Source of the DNA: Pseudomonas sessilinigenes
Lineage (GTDB): Bacteria; Pseudomonadota; Gammaproteobacteria; Pseudomonadales; Pseudomonadaceae
Length of the DNA stretch: 64,000 nt
Assembly: GCF_003850565.1 (NCBI RefSeq)
Contig: NZ_CP027706.1
Coordinates: 5,022,001-5,086,000, forward strand
Direction of reading: 5' to 3'
The position numbers and the translations under genes were made by a program. This document shows, piece by piece, positions 1 to 8,499 of this stretch (position 1 is the first letter of the stretch; the number at the start of each line of letters is the position of its first letter). The notes beneath the pieces are model-generated. The model saw only the letters and a program-made list of their open reading frames with translations, searched no databases and was not told the DNA's origin.

Positions 1-553
1 TGCCGAGCTTGGCACCCTGGTTCAGGGCGCGGATGGCATTGGCGCTCAGGGAGCCGAAGCTCATGGCCGAGATGTTGAAAACCGATGCCGAGTACGGCTG
101 GGTGCACTGCGGGCCGCCGACGGTGACCCGGAAGGTGTTGGGATCGCTCAGCGGGGCCGGACGCATGGAGTGGCCGATGAATTCGAAACCCGACTGGTAG
201 ACATCGACCAGGGTGCCGAAGGGTTTGTCAGCGCTTTGGTTCTTGGCCCGGGAGTACACCAGGGAACGCTGGGCCCGGGAGAATGGCAGGGCGTCGCTGT
301 CGGACTCCAGCAGGTACTGGCGGATCTCCGGGCGGATGCCTTCGACCAGGTAGCGGATGTTGCCCAGGATCGGGTAGTTGCGGCGAACGGCATGGGGGCT
401 TTGCAGCAGATCGAAGATCCCCAGCAGGCTCAAAAGGCCGGTGACCAGGGTAAAGGGCCAGACCCAGTCGTATTCGACGAAAGGCAGGCTGGCGAGGGTG
501 AATATCACGCAGGCGGCAAAGAAGGCGTAGCGGCTCAGGAGTGACAGGCTCAT
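1..553 (-). CDS. FMN-binding glutamate synthase family protein (partial)
   Basis: The reading frame starts at 553 and runs out of the window at position 1, so only the N-terminal ~184 residues are seen. They begin with MSLSLLSRYAFFAAC and contain two hydrophobic segments (about residues 8–45). A soluble part follows with the segments QPYSASVFNISAMSFGSLS and ANAIRALNQGAKLG. These match the start of the FMN/Fe-S glutamate synthase large-subunit-like domain found in stand-alone membrane-anchored family members. The family is related to GltB, but these short proteins are not proven glutamate synthases, so I give no symbol. Nothing downstream can be judged. Confidence 0.85.
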   Translation of the reverse strand, partial: MSLSLLSRYAFFAACVIFTLASLPFVEYDWVWPFTLVTGLLSLLGIFDLLQSPHAVRRNYPILGNIRYLVEGIRPEIRQYLLESDSDALPFSRAQRSLVYSRAKNQSADKPFGTLVDVYQSGFEFIGHSMRPAPLSDPNTFRVTVGGPQCTQPYSASVFNISAMSFGSLSANAIRALNQGAKLG

Positions 554-734
554 ACGGGTTCCTTGGTTCGGACTCATTAAGATCGTTTGTCGGTACTCAT
601 CGTTGTTGGAGCGCTGGTTCTTATTGTTATGGCCGGGGCCGGCAACACGTCACGGGTCCTTCCGGGCACCAGGTGCCTGGAAAGAGATCGGGCACAGCTC
701 GGACAGGGATTGAGGCCCTGCGTGCCGTAGATAT

Positions 735-830
735 GTTTTTTAATGGGCTTTCACGGTCTCGGCGGAGATTTCCAGCTTACGGGCGATCTCCCGGTCGGGG
801 CAACCGTTGAACGGCGGACGACCGGAATCC
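735..830 (-). pseudogene. Possible remnant of a LuxR-type helix-turn-helix domain
   Basis: Read on the minus strand, about 30 codons give PFNGCPDREIARKLEIS followed by AETVKAH and then a stop. The pattern resembles the recognition helix region of LuxR/NarL-type DNA-binding domains (xREIAxxLxISxxTVKxHL). Just after VKAH a run of six A residues disrupts the frame; shifting by one base restores HIYG, as in LKHIYxKLG. There is no start codon or receiver domain nearby. It looks like a decayed gene fragment in an otherwise gene-free 400 bp gap, but so short a match could be chance. Confidence 0.35.
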
Positions 831-905
831 AAGGGCAAGGGTGCGGCCTGGCGCGGTTATCGCGGCGGACGGCTTGTTGCAATCGGTTCTCGTTTGGGCT
901 GAATT

Positions 906-926
906 GATATGTTATTGTATAACCTT
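906..926 (+). promoter_or_regulatory. Candidate Zur box upstream of rpmE2
   Basis: The palindrome GTTAT-TGT-ATAAC (911–923) lies 34 bp before the L31 start codon. Its core matches the usual Zur operator core GTTATAnnATAAC in gammaproteobacteria. Its position in front of a zinc-free ribosomal paralogue is what is expected of a zinc-starvation gene. Confidence 0.65.
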
Positions 927-956
927 TAGTCGTTCGCCAAATGCCCTGGAGGCTCC

Positions 957-1226
957 ATGAAACCTGGTATCCACCCCACCTATCGCACTGTGCTGTTCCA
1001 CGACACTGCTGCGGACGTGTATTTCCTCATCGGTTCCACCGTCGACACCGACCGCACCCAGCAGTACAGCGATGGCCAGACCTATCCCTACGTGGCCCTC
1101 GACGTTTCCAGTGCCTCGCACCCGGTGTACACCGGCCAGCAGCGCAAGACCCAGTCCGAAGGTCGTATCGCAGGCTTCAACAAGCGCTTCTCTGCCTTTG
1201 GTTCCAGCGCCAAGGGTGCCAAGTAA
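957..1226 (+). CDS. rpmE2: 50S ribosomal protein L31 type B (zinc-independent paralogue)
   Basis: This 89-residue protein begins [17 protein letters not shown] and lacks the CxxC zinc-binding cysteines of ordinary L31, which marks it as the type B (C-minus) form. It replaces the zinc-containing L31 in ribosomes during zinc limitation and so spares zinc. The start follows a GGAGG-like site (GGAGGCTCC) at 949–956. A Zur-type palindrome sits just upstream, consistent with derepression under zinc starvation. In many genomes it is paired with an L36 paralogue; none is present here, so the gene stands alone. Confidence 0.93.
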   Translation: MKPGIHPTYRTVLFHDTAADVYFLIGSTVDTDRTQQYSDGQTYPYVALDVSSASHPVYTGQQRKTQSEGRIAGFNKRFSAFGSSAKGAK

Positions 1227-1408
1227 GGGCGTTGGCCGCACCGTTGCCGCGGGCAATGGTGCGATCATGGCTTGCGGGGCGATCAGTGGTATTAAAAGGC
1301 CATCATCACAAGTGGAAATTCTTCTACGCTTGAATCAGGCAACGAGAATCATTGTTGCCAGTACACGCAATGAAGGATGCGTGCATCAACGTTGAACCGA
1401 GGTGGCCC

Positions 1409-2755
1409 ATGGGTGATCCGGACGTTGTCACTGCTTCACTCCTGCCCGGGGTTCTGTTGGTCGATGCCCAGGCGCAGATCCTGCAACGCTTGCAGCAGTT
1501 GCTCGAGCCTCATCCCTACCGGCTGCATTTCGCCCGGGACCCTGCCCAGGCCCTGCACGTCATGGCCAGTTGCGAGGTGGACCTGGTGATCAGTTCCGCC
1601 CACCTGCCGCAGATGGATGGGCCGACCCTGCTGGCGCAGATCCACCAACAGTATCCGCTCACGACGCGAATCCTATTGACCGGTGATCCTGACCTGCAAC
1701 TGATTACCAAGGCCATCAACGAGGGAGAGATCTATCGCTACCTGAACAAGCCCTGGAATGACCAGGAGCTGCTGCAGGCCGTGCACCAGGCATTGGAACA
1801 CCAGCATTGCGAGCGTGAACGCCAACGCCTGGAGGCCCTGGCCCGTCAACAGAACAGCGAACTCAAGCTCCTCAACGCCCAACTGGAAAAGCACGTTGCA
1901 GCGCGTACCGCCGAGTTGCAGCAGACCGCCGACATGCTCGACCTCGCCTATGAGGAGCTCAAGCACAGCTATGCCACGGGGGCCGAGCTGTTTTCGCTCC
2001 TGGTGAACCAGCGTTTGCCTGTCGGCAAGCAGACCAACCGGCGGGTCATCGAACTGGTGCGTGCCTACTGCACGATCCAGGGACTTGGGGATGTGCTCCA
2101 GCGCGACCTGGCCATGGCGGCTGCGTTGCACAACATCGGCAAGTTGAGCTGGAGTGACAGCATGATGGTCACCCCGGCTGACCAATTGCACCCTCACCAG
2201 CGCGAACGCTACCGGGCCTACCCGCAGCAGAGCGAGTCGCTGCTGATGACCCTGGAACCGGTGCAGGATGCCGCCCGGCTGATCCGGCATCACCAGGAGC
2301 ACTGGGACGGCACGGGCTTTCCCGATCACCTCAAGGGCCCGGCGATTCCCCTGGGGGCGCGGCTGCTCAAGCTGGCGGTGGACTTCATCGAATTGCAGTG
2401 CGGCCTGATCCTGGAACGGCGGATGAACAGCGACGAGGCCCTGGTGTTCATTCGCAAGTACGCCGGTCGGCTGTACGACCCGGACCTGGTGGAGGGGTTT
2501 ATCCAGGTGTGCTCGGTGTACCTGTGCGATGTCACTCTGGGAGACCCTGCGGTACGGGTCATGGGTACTCGGGAACTGGTAGCGGGAATGATCCTGGCGC
2601 GCAACCTCAATGCCGACAACGGCATGCTGTTGCTCAATGCTGGCAAGGTGCTCAGCCTGCCCCTGGTGGACAAGCTGATTGCCTTTGAAACCATGGAGGG
2701 CGCTCGCTACAGCGTATTCGTCAAGCTGCCCCGAGAGGAACGGGTGAGCGCCTGA
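1409..2755 (+). CDS. Receiver/HD-GYP-like protein with degenerate active sites
   Basis: The product has 448 residues: a CheY-like receiver (about 14–130), a coiled linker (130–190), an HD-GYP-type domain (about 195–400) and a short C-terminal extension. I chose the ATG at 1409, preceded by GAGG, over the in-frame ATGs upstream. The receiver keeps Lys114 (NKPW) and Thr91 but has Ser63 where the phosphorylated Asp normally lies, and Asp-Ala where the acidic pair should be. The HD motif reads His241-Asn242 instead of His-Asp, and the GYP loop reads GFP. It therefore resembles non-canonical HD-GYP proteins such as P. aeruginosa PA2572 and is probably not an active cyclic-di-GMP phosphodiesterase. 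Confidence 0.85.
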   Translation: MGDPDVVTASLLPGVLLVDAQAQILQRLQQLLEPHPYRLHFARDPAQALHVMASCEVDLVISSAHLPQMDGPTLLAQIHQQYPLTTRILLTGDPDLQLITKAINEGEIYRYLNKPWNDQELLQAVHQALEHQHCERERQRLEALARQQNSELKLLNAQLEKHVAARTAELQQTADMLDLAYEELKHSYATGAELFSLLVNQRLPVGKQTNRRVIELVRAYCTIQGLGDVLQRDLAMAAALHNIGKLSWSDSMMVTPADQLHPHQRERYRAYPQQSESLLMTLEPVQDAARLIRHHQEHWDGTGFPDHLKGPAIPLGARLLKLAVDFIELQCGLILERRMNSDEALVFIRKYAGRLYDPDLVEGFIQVCSVYLCDVTLGDPAVRVMGTRELVAGMILARNLNADNGMLLLNAGKVLSLPLVDKLIAFETMEGARYSVFVKLPREERVSA

Positions 2756-2841
2756 GCCAGGTAGAAAGACCATGGGTGGATGGCGCCAGGCAGGTACTCA
2801 TGTGATCCTTGCGCCTTCGTTTCCAAGGTCTTCGTATTCCC

Positions 2842-3276
2842 ATGCCTGCATCTTCCTCTGCTGCTCCCTCCCTTATTCGCATCGCTGCGGCACTGCTGAT
2901 CGGCGCCGACGGCCACACCCTGCTGGTGCGCAAGCGCGGTACCCAGGCCTTCATGCAACCTGGTGGCAAGATCGAGGCTGGCGAGCAGCCGGTTCATGCC
3001 CTGGCTCGTGAGTTGGAAGAGGAGCTGGGCTTGCGTATCGACCCGGCCCAGGCCCGCTACCTGCAACAATTCTCGGCACCGGCGGCCAATGAGCCGGGGT
3101 TCGTGGTGCAGGCCGAGGTATTCCTGATCCATATCGACACCCCGGTGACCCCTGCAGCCGAGATCGAGGAGGTGCGCTGGATCGATCCGGCCGGCGATGG
3201 TGGTTTGTTCCTGGCCCCATTGACAAGGGATCTGATCTTGCCGTTCTATCGCCAGGCCCAGGCATCTCCAGCCTGA
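2842..3276 (+). CDS. NUDIX hydrolase
   Basis: A 144-residue protein with a perfect Nudix box, GGKIEAGE through RELEEELGL (about residues 44–66 from this start), which supplies the acidic residues for magnesium-dependent hydrolysis of nucleoside diphosphate-linked substrates. The substrate cannot be told from sequence. A longer frame with TTG at 2809 exists, but the ATG at 2842 gives the usual family length and begins just before the first beta strand (IRIAAALLI). It lies between the HD-GYP-like gene and a LysE exporter, 22 bp before the latter. Confidence 0.88.
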   Translation: MPASSSAAPSLIRIAAALLIGADGHTLLVRKRGTQAFMQPGGKIEAGEQPVHALARELEEELGLRIDPAQARYLQQFSAPAANEPGFVVQAEVFLIHIDTPVTPAAEIEEVRWIDPAGDGGLFLAPLTRDLILPFYRQAQASPA

Positions 3277-3298
3277 GGCCCCATAGCCAAGGACTGCC

Positions 3299-3937
3299 AT
3301 GATTCCACTGCACGACTACCTGATTTTCGTCGCCGCCTCCCTGCTGATGGTGCTGACTCCAGGGCCGAACATGATCTACCTGATTTCCCGTTCGATCTGC
3401 CAGGGCCGCAAGGCCGGGGTTACATCGTTGCTGGGGGTGGTGGCTGGGTTCTTCGTCCACCTGATGGCCGCTTCCCTGGGGCTCACGGCCGTGTTCATGG
3501 CGGTGCCCATGGCTTATGAAGTCCTCAAGTGGGCAGGTGCCCTGTACTTGCTATGGCTGGCCTGGCAGGCGCTCAAGCCCGGTGCCCGGTCGCCCTTCGA
3601 GGCCCAGCAACTGCCGGCCGATTCGCCGCGCAAGCTGATGACCATGGGCTTTCTGACCAGTGCCCTGAATCCCAAGATCGCCGTGTTCTACCTGTCGATC
3701 TTCCCGCAGTTCATCCATCCCGAATACGGTTCGGTATTCACCCAGAGCATCATCCTCGGTCTGACCCAGATCAGCGTGAGTTTCTCGGTGAACCTGCTGA
3801 TCGCCCTGTTCGCCGCCGGTATCGCCTCCTGGTTCGCCAGCAATCCGACCTGGTTGTCGGCCCAGCGTTATTTCATGGGTTTCGTGCTGGCAGGATTGGC
3901 GGTGCGCTTGATGTTCGAACAACGTCGTGCCAACTGA
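3299..3937 (+). CDS. LysE/RhtB family amino acid exporter
   Basis: This 212-residue membrane protein has about six hydrophobic segments and the family signature near the N terminus (LLMVLTPGPNMIYLISRSI), including the conserved Pro-Gly-Pro-Asn. Other typical elements are GFLTSALNPKIAVFYL and the final GFVLAGLAVRLM helix. RhtB/LysE proteins export amino acids or related metabolites across the inner membrane; the substrate here is unknown. It is followed 16 bp later by an NTF2-like gene and a GNAT gene on the same strand, so the three are probably co-transcribed. Confidence 0.9.
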   Translation: MIPLHDYLIFVAASLLMVLTPGPNMIYLISRSICQGRKAGVTSLLGVVAGFFVHLMAASLGLTAVFMAVPMAYEVLKWAGALYLLWLAWQALKPGARSPFEAQQLPADSPRKLMTMGFLTSALNPKIAVFYLSIFPQFIHPEYGSVFTQSIILGLTQISVSFSVNLLIALFAAGIASWFASNPTWLSAQRYFMGFVLAGLAVRLMFEQRRAN

Positions 3938-3953
3938 ACACTGGAGTAGTGCC

Positions 3954-4319
3954 ATGACAGAGTTTTCCAGCCCCGAGACCGTGGTCGAGGAGCAACTGCA
4001 AGCCTATAACCGCAAGGACCTGGAGGCCTGGCTGGCGACCTATGCCAGGGATGCCCGGCAATACGAGCATCCGGCGACCTTGCTGGCCCGTGGTCATGAA
4101 GAGATCCGGGCTCGGGCGCAACTGCGCTTCCAGGAGCCCAACCTGCACGCCCGGCTGCTCCAGCGCTCGGTGATGGGCAATGTGGTCATTGATCATGAGC
4201 TGATCAGCCGCACCTTTAGCGATGGCACCGGAACCCTGGAAACCGTAGCCATCTATGAAGTGCAGGATGGCAAGATAAAGTCCGCCTCATTCATTACCGG
4301 ACAAAAGACCCTCGATTGA
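3954..4319 (+). CDS. NTF2-like (SnoaL/steroid isomerase fold) family protein
   Basis: A 121-residue protein with the pattern of the nuclear transport factor 2-like superfamily: an N-terminal helix with VVEEQLQAYNRKDLEAWL, then alternating strands including GNVVIDHELISRTF and VAIYEVQDGKIKSASFI. The fold hosts isomerases, hydratases and proteins without known activity; no catalytic residues single out a reaction. The ATG at 3954 has GGAG at 3942. The stop at 4317–4319 almost abuts the following acetyltransferase start. Confidence 0.82.
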   Translation: MTEFSSPETVVEEQLQAYNRKDLEAWLATYARDARQYEHPATLLARGHEEIRARAQLRFQEPNLHARLLQRSVMGNVVIDHELISRTFSDGTGTLETVAIYEVQDGKIKSASFITGQKTLD

Positions 4320-4321
4320 AC

Positions 4322-4831
4322 ATGCAGATCCAACGCCTGACCCCTGATGATGTCGAGCAATACCGGGCCTTGATGCTCGAAGCCTATGAGCGCCATCCGC
4401 AGGCGTTCACCTCCAGCGTCCGCGAACGGGAAAAGCTGCCCCTGGCCTGGTGGGCCGCTCGCCTGGATGGTGAGCTGGACGTGCTCCTGGGGGCGTTCTG
4501 CGAAGGGCGGCTGCTGGGGATCGTCGGCCTGGCCTTCGAACTTCGCGAGAAGGCCAGGCACAAGGCGACCCTCTTTGGCCTGTATGTCACCGCTGGACAG
4601 CGCAATAGCGGCCTGGGCTACCGATTGGTCCAGGACCTGCTGGCCGAGGCTGGGGAGTACGAAGGACTGCGCCTGGTACAACTGACCGTGACCGCAGGCA
4701 ATGACGCTGCATTGTCCTTGTACGAGCGTTGTGGCTTTGTCCAATACGGCCTTGAGCCCCAGGCCGTTCGGGTCGGGGACGACTACTTCGACAAGATCCA
4801 CATGTGGCGCGAGTTGTCGCTCGAGTCCTGA
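4322..4831 (+). CDS. GNAT family N-acetyltransferase
   Basis: A 169-residue GCN5-related acetyltransferase. The acetyl-CoA binding region is visible as FGLYVTAGQRNSGLGYRLV (motif A, with QRNSGLG matching Q/RxxGxG/A), and motif B as NDAALSLYERCGFVQYG. The acceptor is unknown. A TTG at 4316 overlapping the previous stop is possible, but the ATG at 4322 is the more likely start. It ends a run of plus-strand genes that converges with metR. Confidence 0.88.
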   Translation: MQIQRLTPDDVEQYRALMLEAYERHPQAFTSSVREREKLPLAWWAARLDGELDVLLGAFCEGRLLGIVGLAFELREKARHKATLFGLYVTAGQRNSGLGYRLVQDLLAEAGEYEGLRLVQLTVTAGNDAALSLYERCGFVQYGLEPQAVRVGDDYFDKIHMWRELSLES

Positions 4832-4855
4832 GGCTTCAGCGCCAGCCAAGTCGGC

Positions 4856-5785
4856 TCAACGGACGGCACTGACGCCATCGAGGGTGGAGAACGAGGTGTC
4901 CTTGGCGGTCAGCAGGAAATCCCGCATGTAGGGCGCGTCCAGCATGTCGCTGCGAACCGCCGCATACAGGGTGGCGAACAGGCCCTTTTCCCCCAGTCGC
5001 TTGGCCTTCACGTAGCCTCTTGAGCTGTACTCATGCAAGGCCCAATGAGGCATGCCGCACACTCCTCGGCCGCTGGCCACCAGTTGCATCATCATCACTG
5101 TCAATTCCGAGGTGCGTACCTGCGCCGGTTCGATGTCGGCCGGTTCCAGGAAGCGGGTGAAGATGTCCAGGCGATCCCGTTCCACCGGGTAGGTGATCAG
5201 GGTTTCACTTTGCAGGTCCTGCGGGACTATGTAGGGCTTGCTGGCCAGTGCGTGCTGGTTGGCCACCGCGAGCATGGCCTCGTAGGTGAACAGCGGCACA
5301 TAGGTGATGCCGGCCAGGTCCACGGGATCGGACGTCACTACCAGGTCCAGATCGCCACGGGCCAGGGCCGGCAATGGGGCAAAGGAAAAGCCTGAGGCCA
5401 GGTCCAGCTCTACCTCGGGCCAGGCGTCGCGGAACTGGTCGATGGTCGGCATCAGCCACTGGAAGCAGCTATGGCACTCGATCGCCATGTGCAGGCGGCC
5501 GGCGGTGCCGCCTGCCAGCCGCGAAAGGTCGCGCTCGGCGCCCCGCAGCAGTGGCAGGGTGGCATCTGCCAGTTGCAGCAGGCGCAGCCCGGCACTGGTA
5601 AAGCGCACGGGCTTGGTCTTGCGCACGAACAGTGGCATGCCCAGGCGTTCCTCCAGCTCCTTGAACTGGTGCGAGAGAGCGGATTGGGTCAGGTGCAGGC
5701 GTTCGGCGGCTTCTACCAGGCTGTCGGCTTCGCGCAAGGCGTGCAGGGTCTTCAGGTGACGGATCTCGAGCACCAGGAACTCCAT
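4856..5785 (-). CDS. metR: LysR-family regulator MetR
   Basis: A 309-residue LysR-type regulator. The N-terminal winged helix reads HLKTLHALREADSLVEAAE with LTQSALSHQFKELEERLG, followed by an effector domain containing AIECHSCFQWLMPTIDQF and LITYPVERDRLD. These segments are close to MetR of enterobacteria, which uses homocysteine as co-inducer and activates metE and other methionine genes. No met gene is adjacent, so regulation would be in trans. Start at 5785 chosen because the domain begins at once (MEFLVLEIRHLK). It is divergent from the hydrolase gene at 6017. Confidence 0.88.
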   Translation of the reverse strand: MEFLVLEIRHLKTLHALREADSLVEAAERLHLTQSALSHQFKELEERLGMPLFVRKTKPVRFTSAGLRLLQLADATLPLLRGAERDLSRLAGGTAGRLHMAIECHSCFQWLMPTIDQFRDAWPEVELDLASGFSFAPLPALARGDLDLVVTSDPVDLAGITYVPLFTYEAMLAVANQHALASKPYIVPQDLQSETLITYPVERDRLDIFTRFLEPADIEPAQVRTSELTVMMMQLVASGRGVCGMPHWALHEYSSRGYVKAKRLGEKGLFATLYAAVRSDMLDAPYMRDFLLTAKDTSFSTLDGVSAVR

Positions 5786-6016
5786 GAATGAATTTTGTGA
5801 TCGGGAGCAAAAGGTTGAGTTTGTCTCATGCAGGAACAGCTGTCGACCAGGGGCCTGGCCTCGCCCGGGGATTTTTCCCTCATGGGCGGCTGACGGACCG
5901 GAGAGGGCATGACCGCTGGGCAATCTTCATCAAACTGTCACGCAACTGTGGCAGCGCGAATCATCGAAGTTCATCAGACTCGCGCTCTACTGGGGTTCTG
6001 CGTTTCGGTGTTTTCC

Positions 6017-7051
6017 ATGCGGGCAAGATTTCTCTCGATTATTTTCTTGCTGGCCGGGCTATTGCCCGGCCAGTTTTCTTTTGCGGCCTCGCGTTGCGAT
6101 GTCGATGTACCGACCCAGCGGGTCGAGCTGCCACAGGTAAGCCTGGCCTACCAGAGCATCGGTCGTGCCTCCGATCCGGCGTTGCTCTTGGTCATGGGGC
6201 TGGGTGGGCAGTTGATCCATTGGCCGGACGAGGTGGTCGTCGCCCTGTGCCAGCAGGGTTTCCGGGTGATTCGCTATGACAATCGCGATGTCGGTTTGTC
6301 CACCTGGCGCCAGGCACCGGCCAGCGCCAACCTGACGCTCGAGGTGCTGCGCTACAAGCTCGGCCTGCCGGTGGCTGCGCCCTATACCCTGACCAACATG
6401 GCCGAGGATGCCCTGGGGCTGATGGATGCCCTGCACGTGGAGCAGTTCCATGTGCTGGGGGCAAGCATGGGCGGGATGATTGCCCAGCACTTGGCGGCAA
6501 TGGCCCCGCAACGGATCGAAAGCCTGACCCTGGTGATGACCAGCTCCGGTGCCGAGGGCCTGCCGGCGCCGAATGCCGCCCTGGTGCAATTGCTGTCGCG
6601 GCGCAATGCACCCAACCGGGAGGCGGCCCTGGAGCAGCAGGCCGATCTCTTGGCCGCCCTGGGTAGCCCGAAGGTGAGGGATGACCGGCAGGTCTTGCTG
6701 CACCAGGCTGCGCTGGCCTATGACCGGGCATTCAACCCCGAGGGGGTCAAGCGCCAGATCATGGCGATCCTTGCCGAGCCGAGCCGGGTGGCCATGCTCA
6801 AGCAACTGCGGGTGCCGACCCTGGTGGTCCACGGTACCGCCGATCCACTGTTGCCGGTGATGCACGGAGTGCACTTGGCGGCGCATATCCAAGGCAGCCA
6901 GTTGAAGCTGATCCCGGGGCTGGCCCATCGTTTCCAGGAAGCCTTCAAGGCTCCGTTGCTGGCGGCGGTGCTGCCGTACCTGCAGAGCCATCGCGAAGAT
7001 ACTTCGCACTGGGCGCAGATCGAGCCGCTGGAAGTGGGTCGCATGCTCTGA
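6017..7051 (+). CDS. Exported alpha/beta hydrolase
   Basis: A 344-residue alpha/beta-hydrolase with a clear signal peptide ([18 protein letters not shown], cleavage near AA-SRC). Catalytic elements are visible: oxyanion loop VMGLGGQ, nucleophile elbow GASMGG, acid in HGTADPLLP and histidine in GLAHRF. The order and spacing fit an esterase or lactonase-like enzyme; the substrate is unknown. In-frame codons upstream to 5909 exist, but the ATG at 6017 begins exactly at the signal peptide. It is a single gene flanked by metR and the convergent sigma-54 regulator gene. Confidence 0.87.
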   Translation: MRARFLSIIFLLAGLLPGQFSFAASRCDVDVPTQRVELPQVSLAYQSIGRASDPALLLVMGLGGQLIHWPDEVVVALCQQGFRVIRYDNRDVGLSTWRQAPASANLTLEVLRYKLGLPVAAPYTLTNMAEDALGLMDALHVEQFHVLGASMGGMIAQHLAAMAPQRIESLTLVMTSSGAEGLPAPNAALVQLLSRRNAPNREAALEQQADLLAALGSPKVRDDRQVLLHQAALAYDRAFNPEGVKRQIMAILAEPSRVAMLKQLRVPTLVVHGTADPLLPVMHGVHLAAHIQGSQLKLIPGLAHRFQEAFKAPLLAAVLPYLQSHREDTSHWAQIEPLEVGRML

Positions 7052-7101
7052 GCCAAGCCTCAAGCGGATAGATTTTCGCTTGCAGCTTGTCGCTGTTCGC
7101 G

Positions 7102-8499
7102 TCAGCGAACGATCTTGTCCACCTGGATGCCCAGCTTTTTCAGGCGATACCAGAAGCTGCGCTCGGAAATGCCGATCATCTGGGCGGCTGCGGCCTGGAC
7201 GCCATTGCTCTGGTGCAGGGCGGCGAGAATGTAGGCTTTCTCCACTTCCGCCAGGGCGGCATCCAGGTCGCTGGGCACTTGCGGGCCGACGCTGATGGCG
7301 GCACTGCCTTCGGTGTCCTGGGGACGTGTATCGAACAGGTAGCCGGGCAGGTCGCTTTCCTCGATGGTGTGGCCGGTGGCAACGATCGTGGCGCGCTCCA
7401 CGCAGTTTTGCAGTTCACGGATATTGCCTGGCCAGGCATAGCTGGCCATGGCTTGCAGGGCCTGGGGACTGAAACCGTTGATACGCTTGCCAGCGGTGGC
7501 CCCCAGGCTGTGGGCGAAGTGCCTGGCCAGCAGGGCGATGTCCTCGACCCGCTCGCGCAGCGCCGGCAATGGGATGGGGAACACATTGAGGCGATAGTAG
7601 AGGTCCTCGCGAAACTCCTTGTTGGCCACGGCCTCCAGCAGGTTCTTGTTGGTGGCGGCAATCACCCGCACATCGACCTTGCGTTCCCGGGGATCGCCTA
7701 CCGGCTCGATCACCCGTTCTTGCAGGGCTCGCAGGATCTTGGCTTGCAGGGCCAGGGGCATGTCGCCCACTTCATCGAGAAACAGCGTGCCCTTGTCGGC
7801 CTGCTGGAAACGCCCGACCCGGTCGGCCACGGCGCCGGTGAACGCGCCTTTGCGATGGCCGAACATCTCGCTCTCCAGCAAACCTTCTGGAATGGCGGCG
7901 CAATTGACCGCGACGAAGGGCTTGCTGGCGCGATTGCCATGCTTGTGGATGGCCCGGGCGACCATCTCCTTGCCGGTTCCGCTCTCGCCGGTGAGGAGAA
8001 TGGTGGCGTTGCTCTCGCGCACCGAGTCCACCGCTTGCAGGACCCGGCGGAAGGCTGGGCTATCGCCCACCAGGCTGTCGATCTGCTGGTGTTCTTCAAG
8101 CTCGGCGCGCATGCGCTGGTTGTCTTTGAGGATGTCGCGAAACTGCAGGGCCTTGCTGACGGTGATATCCAGCTCGTCGATGTCGAAGGGCTTGGCGATG
8201 TAGTCGTAGGCGCCGTTGCGCATGGACTGCACGGCATTCTTCACCGTGCTGTAGGCGGTCATCACGATCACCGGCAATTGCGGGTAGCGCTGCTTGATCT
8301 CCCCCAGCAACTGCGGGCCGTCCATGCCGGGCATGCGCCAGTCGCTGATCACCAGGTCGATCTCTTCCTGTTCCAGCACCTTGAGGGCATGCAGGCCGTT
8401 GCTTGCGGTGAATACCTGGATGCCGTTCTGGCCCAGGGCCGAGGACAAGAGGTCACAGAGCTTGGGTTCGTCGTCGACCACCAACAGGTTATGCGTCAT
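7102..8499 (-). CDS. Sigma-54-dependent response regulator (NtrC family), last gene of six-gene operon
   Basis: The protein has 465 residues: a receiver with phospho-acceptor Asp53 ([11 protein letters not shown]), a complete AAA+ domain (Walker [15 protein letters not shown] loop, Walker [11 protein letters not shown], arginine-finger region [14 protein letters not shown]) and a Fis-type C-terminal helix-turn-helix. The ATG at 8499 overlaps the end of the kinase gene by 11 nt. The frame remains open upstream, but those codons lie inside the kinase gene. It should activate a -24/-12 promoter when phosphorylated; a good match lies at the head of this same operon. Overall closest to DctD/ZraR-type regulators. 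Confidence 0.93.
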   Translation of the reverse strand: MTHNLLVVDDEPKLCDLLSSALGQNGIQVFTASNGLHALKVLEQEEIDLVISDWRMPGMDGPQLLGEIKQRYPQLPVIVMTAYSTVKNAVQSMRNGAYDYIAKPFDIDELDITVSKALQFRDILKDNQRMRAELEEHQQIDSLVGDSPAFRRVLQAVDSVRESNATILLTGESGTGKEMVARAIHKHGNRASKPFVAVNCAAIPEGLLESEMFGHRKGAFTGAVADRVGRFQQADKGTLFLDEVGDMPLALQAKILRALQERVIEPVGDPRERKVDVRVIAATNKNLLEAVANKEFREDLYYRLNVFPIPLPALRERVEDIALLARHFAHSLGATAGKRINGFSPQALQAMASYAWPGNIRELQNCVERATIVATGHTIEESDLPGYLFDTRPQDTEGSAAISVGPQVPSDLDAALAEVEKAYILAALHQSNGVQAAAAQMIGISERSFWYRLKKLGIQVDKIVR

